From NCBI RefSeq assembly GCF_001632775.1, contig NZ_CP015249.1, positions 476,686-540,685 on the forward strand: 64,000 nucleotides of DNA, read 5' to 3'. Below, piece after piece: positions 46,776 to 53,385 of the stretch. Position 1 is the stretch's first letter; every line of letters starts with the position of its first letter. The notes under the pieces were generated by a model. It ran no database searches, was not told the DNA's origin, and saw only the letters and a list, made by a program, of their open reading frames with translations. The DNA is from Dokdonella koreensis DS-123 (GTDB lineage: Bacteria; Pseudomonadota; Gammaproteobacteria; Xanthomonadales; Rhodanobacteraceae). A program made the translations under genes and the position numbers.

Positions 46776-47114
46776 AGAGCAACATCCAGAGCTTTCGTCC
46801 ACTGCGCGGCCGAGTCCCTTTTGCGGCAGCCATCCCTGGCCGCCGCCCTCCGGGCCATCGCTGACGCGATGTCAAAAATGTCTCCCGGACATTTTTTGAC
46901 GGGCCAAAAGGAACCAAAACCCCTCTGCCCGGCGCAAGCCGATCCGGCTGCGCCGGACCGCTCCCCTGCGCTTCTCAGACGACGAGGCACGGCGCCCCAA
47001 CTCGCTTCGCTCAGACACGGGGCGCCTCTGCGGCCTCGTCGCCCTGCGATGCTCGGCTTGCTTTAGGGCGAAAAAGCCAAGAGCCAAAGCCAAAGCCAAA
47101 GCCAAAGCCAAAGC
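46776..47114 (-). repeat. Structured intergenic element, copy 2 (possible ncRNA)
   Basis: Inverted partner of copy 1, read on the minus strand from the GCTTTG hexamers downward. Helix A: CGACGAGG (46980-46987) with CCTCGTCG (47034-47041). Helix B: GGCGCCCC (46991-46998) with GGGGCGCC (47019-47026). Closing helix C: plus-strand GTCCCTTTTG (46814-46823) with CAAAAGGAAC (46905-46914), enclosing hairpins at 46825-46844, 46845-46855, 46856-46871 and 46874-46896. In helices A, B, C and two hairpins the sequence differs from copy 1 yet pairing is kept. The two copies face each other across about 40 nt and could also form one large cruciform. Confidence 0.85.
47083..47112. repeat. Five tandem copies of the hexamer GCCAAA
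   Basis: Five perfect GCCAAA units (GCTTTG-phase on the minus strand) with a degenerate unit just outside. It forms the outer end of structured element copy 2; copy 1 has a degraded version of the tract at 46418-46446. Confidence 0.9.
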
Positions 47115-47171
47115 AGGGGCAGGGGCTGAAGCGGTCCGCCTGCCCTCGACGGCGCGTCACGGTCGTGGCGG

Positions 47172-48620
47172 TCAGAACGTGGACAGTCCGGTGGCTTCGC
47201 CGAAGCGGTAGAGCAGGCGGCGCCAGGTCGAGTCGTCGGCAAAGGCGGCGTAGGGCAGGCTGACGCGATGGCCGGCGGCATTGGTCCAGCTGTCCTCGAA
47301 ATATGCAGCGGCGTGCTGCAGGGCCGGTTCGCCGGCGTCGCCGAGCAGGCGCACATCGGTTTCGAGGTTGTAGTCGTCGAGGTTGCGGCGGGTGTAGTTG
47401 GCCGAGCCGAGGATCAGCTCGCCGCGGCCGTCGCCCCGCGTGTGCAGCAGCAGCTTGGCATGGCATTGCTCGCCGTGCGTGTCGCACCAGCGGACCGGTA
47501 CGCCGGCGGCGTGCAGCTCGGCGGCGACCTGGCGATTGGGAATGCCGTTCTTCTCGCGGCCGAAGGCGTCGCGGTTCGGATCGAGCAGCACGCGCAGGGC
47601 GACGCCCCGGCGGTGCGCGGCAAGCGCGGCGCGCACCAGGCCGCGATGCGCGAAATAGAACACGGCGATGTCGATGCGGTCGCCGCGGGCGGCCGTGGTG
47701 AGGCTGGCGAGCAGCGCGTCGCGGATGCGGCGCTCGGTCAGCACCTGGACCTGCGTCGACGTGGCGTCGATGGGATCGGCCGGCGGCACGGCCGGCAGCG
47801 GCAGCGCGAGTCCGGCCTGCTCGAGCAGCGGCCGCTCGCTGTGCAGCAGGTCGAGCGCGGCGGCGCCGCCGAAGCGCAGGGCGACATTGCCGTGGGCGCT
47901 GCTGCCGTCGTGCGGATTGGCCGAGGTGACCAGTGCGGTCCAGCCGGCGCCTTCGTCCACGACCAGGGTCTTGCGGTGGTTGGCGCGGAAGTTCAGCAGG
48001 GCCAGGTAGCTGCGCAGGCTGACGTGGCCGGGCCCGAACGGATTGGCCAGCCAGCCGCCGTCCGGGTCATTGCCCAGGGCGGCGCAGCACAGGTGCCACA
48101 GCCCGCTCCACAGCGGATTGGATGCGCGCAGACGGCGCAGGTCGGTGATCGCCACGTGCACGCCGGCCGCTTCGAGTGCGTCCAGCTGCGGTGCGCGCAG
48201 GCCGCCATAGACGGTGTTGACCGGGTCGGTAACGACGACGATGCGCAGCGCAGGCACTTCGCGCTGGCGGCGGATCAGCACGTCGGCCAGCTGCGAGCTC
48301 AGCGGCCGGTAGGCGGGACCGTCGGCGCCGGTGAACGCATTGAACAGGAACATGTCCACCACGATCAGCTGGCGGGCCTGCGCGATCAGGGCGAAGGCCT
48401 CGTCGAAGATCGCCTGCTCGCTGCGGCGCACGCCGTGCAGGTCGAGATAGGTCCGGTCGGCCAGGAAACGTATGTTGGTCGCCGGCCGCAGCGGGCCGGC
48501 CAGGGCGAGGCCATCGGGGAGCGGCTTGCCGGCCTGCCAGGCCGCCGAGCCGATCCAGGCGGCCAGCACCACGGCGAAGGCGAGGCGCAGGCGGCGGCGG
48601 AACGGCGAGGCGGCGGACAT
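47172..48620 (-). CDS. Phospholipase D-like protein, membrane-anchored or secreted
   Basis: 482 residues. An N-terminal hydrophobic segment (about residues 10-30) acts as anchor or signal. Two PLD-type catalytic motifs follow: NHRKTLVVDE (H215, K217) with a downstream SANPHDGS, and QCHAKLLLHTRGDG (H387, K389) with GSANYTRRNLDDYN. The layout resembles cardiolipin synthases and PLD-like phosphatidyltransferases or phosphodiesterases; the true substrate is unknown. GGGAG lies 5 nt before the ATG at 48620. The gene is on the same strand as the beta-helix gene, 169 nt downstream of it, and ends 57 nt from structured element copy 2. Confidence 0.85.
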   Translation of the reverse strand: MSAASPFRRRLRLAFAVVLAAWIGSAAWQAGKPLPDGLALAGPLRPATNIRFLADRTYLDLHGVRRSEQAIFDEAFALIAQARQLIVVDMFLFNAFTGADGPAYRPLSSQLADVLIRRQREVPALRIVVVTDPVNTVYGGLRAPQLDALEAAGVHVAITDLRRLRASNPLWSGLWHLCCAALGNDPDGGWLANPFGPGHVSLRSYLALLNFRANHRKTLVVDEGAGWTALVTSANPHDGSSAHGNVALRFGGAAALDLLHSERPLLEQAGLALPLPAVPPADPIDATSTQVQVLTERRIRDALLASLTTAARGDRIDIAVFYFAHRGLVRAALAAHRRGVALRVLLDPNRDAFGREKNGIPNRQVAAELHAAGVPVRWCDTHGEQCHAKLLLHTRGDGRGELILGSANYTRRNLDDYNLETDVRLLGDAGEPALQHAAAYFEDSWTNAAGHRVSLPYAAFADDSTWRRLLYRFGEATGLSTF

Positions 48621-48789
48621 GGGGACTCCCGGTGGCGGCACGACGCACTGGACCTGCGTGGTCCGCGGCTTCCCGGGGCGACGGATGGCAGGCGCCCCAT
48701 TCTAGGGGGCGCCGGGCACATCCGCCGGCCTTCGTCGCCGTCGCGGCGGTTCGGTTGCGCGGACCGCCGCGGGCGCGGCGCAGCTGCCG

Positions 48790-51700
48790 TCAGCGGATCC
48801 GGATCGGGCGCCCGCTGGGATCGTAGGCGTAGTCGACGATCCGCGCCGGGAATCCGGTGCCGGCCGTGGTCTCCAGGTGCAGGTAGCCGTAGCAGGTGCC
48901 ACCCGGCGCCGCGCATCCGAAGCGGAAGCCGAGGTAGCCGCTGCCGCCGCCACTCCACAGCGTGCTGCCCGGGTCGGAGACGGCCGAGTAGACCGCGGCG
49001 GGCCCGACGGTGTCGCCCCGCTCCAGCACGCGGTATTCGGCGCTGGCCGGATGGAGGGCGACACCGGCCTGCGGCGCGAGGCCGGCGCCCGGCCACCAGA
49101 ACGCCAGGCGGCGGCCGTTGAAGTAGGCGTTGAAGTGGGCGTCGATCCGCTCGCCGTCGGCGACCTCGCCGCGCGTCCAGTGGATCGAGGTGCCGGCGCG
49201 ATCCTGCGCGATCGGATGATCGACCGGTCCGGAGAAGACGACGCCGGCCGTGGGCGGGGCGGTCGTTCCGCCGCAGCGGTTGCCGCCGCCGGCCTCGAAA
49301 TCGTGGCCGAAGATGCAGTCGGTGCGGGTCACCGCCAGTGTCACCGGGACCTCGATGCGCGCGCGCTGCGGGTCATTGGTGGTCATGCACAGCAGCGCGT
49401 GGTGCTCGCCGACGGCAAGGCCGCCGCTGCGCACGTCCAGCGCGACCGGGCGCAGGTCCAGCGGCGCGACCACGCCGCCGGTGGCGCCGAGCGCCAGCCA
49501 CGGAATCGTCGCCGGATCGTCGCAGGCCAGCGGCTCGACCGGCTCCGAAACCGCATAGGCGACCAGGATCAGGTGCATGTCCGGACGGCCGAGGCTCGGC
49601 AGCGGTGCCGGATTGGTGATGCCGCAGGCCGGCGCCATCATGAAGCCCGAACGGGTTTCCGGTGCCGGCGTCGAGCCGATGAAGAAGCGGCTGCCGGTGG
49701 TGCTGCCGTCCGGAGCGGCCACTTCCACGACCAGGTCGGTGGCGGTGGTATCGGTCACGGCCCCGGTCACCGGCACGTGGACCGTCTGCAGCGCGGTACC
49801 GGCGGCGATCGTGGTGCCGGCGCTGCCGATCAGCGTGAGCTGGCCGAGCGGTATCGCGTCGGCGGGCGTAGCGGCCGGCACCGTGTACAGGTTGACCGTC
49901 AGCGCGATGCCGTTGCTCGACTCGACGCCGACGTCGACGCCGGCGATGTCGGCGCGCGCGCCCACCGCGGGGTGCTCGGCGAAATGGAAGCGGCGGTAGT
50001 AGCTGCTGGCCGAGGTATGCGCGGTCGAGCCGCAGGCGATCGAATTCATCGCGGCCGGCGTCTGGTCCTGCGTCTGCGCCAGCGGCAGCGCACCGGCCGG
50101 CGGCGCGCCGGCCGGTGCGGCGGCGGCCTGCGTCGGCGCAAGGCCGCTGGCCTGGAACGCGCCCGGGATGGACGCATCGGTCTTGGCCGGCGTCGGCCCG
50201 TACGGCAGCGGCCAGCGCGCCGCCGCGGTGTGCAGGTCGAAGGTCAGCGGCGCGTTGCCACGGTTGCCGACCAGCATCGCATCGGCGAGATGCGTGCCTT
50301 CGGTGGCCTCGAAGCGGAAGCTGGCCGGTGTGACGTCGGCGATCGGCTGGCGTTCGGCCACGCGCAGCCGGACCGGTACCTCGATCGGCGTATGGCCGCC
50401 GATGTCGTTGCTGGCCACGCACAGCAGGGCCGAATGGACACCGGGCGTCAGCCCGGCGCTGTCGACGCTGACCGTCGCGGTGCTGGTCTGGCCGGCCGCG
50501 GTCGCGCCCGCTTCGGGCGTGACGCGCAGCCACGGGATGTCGGTCGGGTTGTCGCAGCCGGGCACCACCGGCGTCTGGTCGTCGACGTTGACGACCAGGA
50601 TGAGGCGCATGTTCGGGAAGCCGAGGCTGGCGACGCGGGTCGGCGCGTCGATGTCGCACGCGGGCGCCATCATGAAGGTGGCATGGGTCTCCGGCGAGCG
50701 CGTCGATCCGATGTAGAAGAAGCCGCCGTCGTCGATGCCGCTCGGCGCGACGATCTCGACCACCAGGTCGTAGGCCGCGGTGTTGGCGACGACGCCCTGC
50801 ACCGGCACGCGCAGCGAGGACAGCGCCGAGCCGCCCAGCGCGTAGGCGCTGCCCGTGCCGATCAGGGTCAGGCCGTCCAGCGGGATCGTCTCCGGCGTGG
50901 TCGCCGCGGGCAGCGTGTAGAGATTGACGGTCAGGTTCTTGCCGGTGCTCGACTCGACCGCCACGTCCACGCTCTGGATCGTGACGGCGGCGCCGATCTC
51001 GGGGTGGTCGCGGAAGTAGAAGCGACGGAAGTAGCGGTTCTCGGTGGTGTACAGCTCCGGCTCGTAGCAGGCGGCCGAGTTCCGCACCACCGGCGTGAGG
51101 TCGGTCGTCTGCGACAGCGCGAGGCTGCCGCGCGCCGGCGTCGGGAGCGCGGACGCGGTGCCGGCCGGCGCCGCCTGCTGCGCGGCCGCCAGGCGTGCGG
51201 TCGCGGAGGCGGCCACGGGCGCGGACAGCGCCTCGTGGCGGGCGGCGGCGCTGGCGTGGAGCGTCCATTCGAGCAGGCCGGTGCCGGTATTGCCGATCGT
51301 CAGCAGGCCGGTGCCGCTGTCGCCCTTGTCGACGTCGAACGAGAGCGTGCCCGGCGTCACCGTGGCGACCGGCATCATCGCGCTGTCGACGAAGCGGACC
51401 TCCACCGTGCAGTGGGCGACGACGGGGGCCGTGGTGAACGTGGCGCCGGTGCGGCTGCCGCCGCAGCTGCCGCCCGTGCTGAGGACCTGGAAGCCCGGAT
51501 CGGGCGTCAGTGTGAACGTGGCGGTCTGCCCCGGCACGACCTCCTGCGGCAGCGCCGGGTCGATCCGGCCGCCGGCGTTCGCCGTGGGCGTGACCCGGTA
51601 GCGCGTGTTGGCGACGTCCAGTTCGTAGGCGCCGATGTCGGCGGCGGCGCCCAGTTCACGCGGGAAGCCGCTGCCGCGCTGGTCGAACGCCAGTGCGGAG

Positions 51701-53241
51701 GGATTGGTGCCCGCGTCGAGTGCGGGACTGTCGAAGCGCAGCTCGTGCGTCGGCGTCGGGCCGCCGTTGTCGGCCAGCGGCAGCAGGCGCGGATCGGCGG
51801 TCAGCGTGTCGGCCGGCAGCGTCACCGTGGCGTTGACGCTCTGCACCAGGTTGTGGCTGCCGGTGACGATCGTCATCAGGCTGCTCTGCTCGGCGCCGGC
51901 GATGTCGCGCCCGGCCGGTGCCTGGTTGGCGGCGACGATCGCGCTGTGCATCGTGACGGTATGGGTCGGATAGGTGGCGATGTGCAGCAGGCCGCCGCCG
52001 TTGCCGTGGCTGGTATTGAACGCGATCGTGCTGTTGGCGATGTTCAGCGGCGCCCACAGCGACAGGCCGCCGCCGGAGACCGGCGGCAGGCCGGCCGGCA
52101 CGTCGGCCGCCGTGGTGCCTTCGCGCAGCAGGCCGGCCCGGGCCGCCGCCAGTTCGCCGGCAGTGGTCGAGCCGCTGCCGAAAGCCAGTTCCGCCCGGTT
52201 GCCGCTGACGGTGCTGTTGACCACCACGGACGGTACCGCCTGGTTGCTGGTGCTGTGGATGCCGCCGCCGTAGACCTGGCTGGAGCCGGCGGCGCGGTTG
52301 TCGTAGACGCTGCTCTCGGTGAGGGTGAGCACGCCGTTGGCGCCGTAGAGTGCGCCGCCCATGCCGACCACACCGCCCGACACGCTGTTGCCGTACAGCC
52401 GGCTGCGCGTGACGGTCAGGTTGAGGTTGGCGAGGCCGGCGCCGCCCTGGGCGCCCTGGCTGATGCTGACCGCGTGGTTGTCGCGCAGCACGCTGTCGGT
52501 CACCGTCAGGCTGGCATGGGCGAACACCGCGCCGCCGAGCACTGCGCTGCCGGTGCTGACGTTGCCGTAGACCTCGCTGCGCAGCAGGTGCAGATTGCCC
52601 TTGCCGAAGCTGAAGCCGTTCATCGCCATCAGGCCGGCGCCGGCCACCTGGCCGGTCGGCGCGTACAGGATGCCGCGGTTGTCGTGGACGACGCTGTCCT
52701 CGGCGCGGATGTCGCCGATGTAGGACAGCACGCCGCCGCCGTACTGGGCCGTGCAGTCGTGCAGGGCGACGTGCCTGAGCGTGACGTTGTCGATCGCGAA
52801 CACGCAGCCGCCGACGCCGGGCAGGCCCAGCACGTTGGTCGGCGGCGAGCGGCCGTGGCTGACGGTCAGGCCTTCCAGGGTCAGCGTGCCGGAGCGGAAA
52901 TTGAAGAGGACGTAGTCGCTGTCGGTGCCCTGGATCGCCAGCCGGTCGGCACCGGGGCCGGTGAAGGTCAGGTCGAACGCCGGGCCGCTCGGGTTCACTT
53001 CATCGATGGTGCCGATGACCACCGGGCCCTGGGTGAGCGCGATCGCCGGGCAGTCGAGCCCGCTCAGATCGATCACGTCGCCGTGCTGGGCGGCCGCGAC
53101 GGTGCTGCGCAGGCTGCCGGGGCTGCCGTCGTCGAGGCAGTGCGTGACCGTCCGGGTCGCCGCGAAGACCGGCGCACAGGCCGTACAGAGGAGGACCGCC
53201 AGGGCGGCGGCGAACAGCGAGCGAAGGCAAGCGGATCTCAT
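48790..53241 (-). CDS. Large secreted beta-helix protein with repeated C-terminal cassettes
   Basis: 1483 residues. A signal peptide (about 1-27) precedes a right-handed parallel beta-helix region (about 28-540) rich in NxAxxxGGG-type turns and ending DNGGPTPTHELRFDSPALDAGTNPS-like, as in choice-of-anchor Q proteins. Next comes a cysteine-containing beta domain, then two cassettes, each a module of about 170 residues (NRYFRRFYFRDHPEIG; SSYYRRFHFAEHPAVG) plus a BACON-like domain (DIPWLRVTPEAG; TIPWLALGATGG). The motif DCIFGHDFE follows, then about 155 residues of unknown type. The ATG at 53241 starts the signal peptide directly, with GAGG upstream. Likely a surface adhesin or polysaccharide-binding protein; no catalytic residues identified. 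Confidence 0.85.
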   Translation of the reverse strand: MRSACLRSLFAAALAVLLCTACAPVFAATRTVTHCLDDGSPGSLRSTVAAAQHGDVIDLSGLDCPAIALTQGPVVIGTIDEVNPSGPAFDLTFTGPGADRLAIQGTDSDYVLFNFRSGTLTLEGLTVSHGRSPPTNVLGLPGVGGCVFAIDNVTLRHVALHDCTAQYGGGVLSYIGDIRAEDSVVHDNRGILYAPTGQVAGAGLMAMNGFSFGKGNLHLLRSEVYGNVSTGSAVLGGAVFAHASLTVTDSVLRDNHAVSISQGAQGGAGLANLNLTVTRSRLYGNSVSGGVVGMGGALYGANGVLTLTESSVYDNRAAGSSQVYGGGIHSTSNQAVPSVVVNSTVSGNRAELAFGSGSTTAGELAAARAGLLREGTTAADVPAGLPPVSGGGLSLWAPLNIANSTIAFNTSHGNGGGLLHIATYPTHTVTMHSAIVAANQAPAGRDIAGAEQSSLMTIVTGSHNLVQSVNATVTLPADTLTADPRLLPLADNGGPTPTHELRFDSPALDAGTNPSALAFDQRGSGFPRELGAAADIGAYELDVANTRYRVTPTANAGGRIDPALPQEVVPGQTATFTLTPDPGFQVLSTGGSCGGSRTGATFTTAPVVAHCTVEVRFVDSAMMPVATVTPGTLSFDVDKGDSGTGLLTIGNTGTGLLEWTLHASAAARHEALSAPVAASATARLAAAQQAAPAGTASALPTPARGSLALSQTTDLTPVVRNSAACYEPELYTTENRYFRRFYFRDHPEIGAAVTIQSVDVAVESSTGKNLTVNLYTLPAATTPETIPLDGLTLIGTGSAYALGGSALSSLRVPVQGVVANTAAYDLVVEIVAPSGIDDGGFFYIGSTRSPETHATFMMAPACDIDAPTRVASLGFPNMRLILVVNVDDQTPVVPGCDNPTDIPWLRVTPEAGATAAGQTSTATVSVDSAGLTPGVHSALLCVASNDIGGHTPIEVPVRLRVAERQPIADVTPASFRFEATEGTHLADAMLVGNRGNAPLTFDLHTAAARWPLPYGPTPAKTDASIPGAFQASGLAPTQAAAAPAGAPPAGALPLAQTQDQTPAAMNSIACGSTAHTSASSYYRRFHFAEHPAVGARADIAGVDVGVESSNGIALTVNLYTVPAATPADAIPLGQLTLIGSAGTTIAAGTALQTVHVPVTGAVTDTTATDLVVEVAAPDGSTTGSRFFIGSTPAPETRSGFMMAPACGITNPAPLPSLGRPDMHLILVAYAVSEPVEPLACDDPATIPWLALGATGGVVAPLDLRPVALDVRSGGLAVGEHHALLCMTTNDPQRARIEVPVTLAVTRTDCIFGHDFEAGGGNRCGGTTAPPTAGVVFSGPVDHPIAQDRAGTSIHWTRGEVADGERIDAHFNAYFNGRRLAFWWPGAGLAPQAGVALHPASAEYRVLERGDTVGPAAVYSAVSDPGSTLWSGGGSGYLGFRFGCAAPGGTCYGYLHLETTAGTGFPARIVDYAYDPSGRPIRIR

Positions 53242-53385
53242 CGGGCGACCTCGGATAGGGCAGCGGATGCACCGGCGCGATCGCCGGCACATGACGGCCG
53301 AATCTAGCCGCGCCGCGCGCCGCTCATCTCGACCGTCCCTTGCCGTTTCCTTTTCGCTCGCTACAAGCGGCTGATTCGCCTGGTT

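Noticed and set aside
46310-46990. 226-residue minus-strand ORF and other ORFs in the FG-GAP/PLD spacer
   Set aside because: They run through both copies of the structured inverted repeat; phrases such as SLLRQPSLAAALRA arise from the repeat itself, and the two copies differ in ways that keep RNA pairing rather than protein sequence.
47083-47112. GCCAAA tandem array considered as a CRISPR-like or origin iteron array
   Set aside because: No spacers, and units only six bases long and contiguous; better explained as the end of structured element copy 2.
48877-53307. 1476-residue ORF on the plus strand, antisense to the beta-helix gene
   Set aside because: Low-complexity Arg/Gly/Ala composition and no ribosome site or signal peptide; the minus-strand frame has a signal peptide and recognisable domains.
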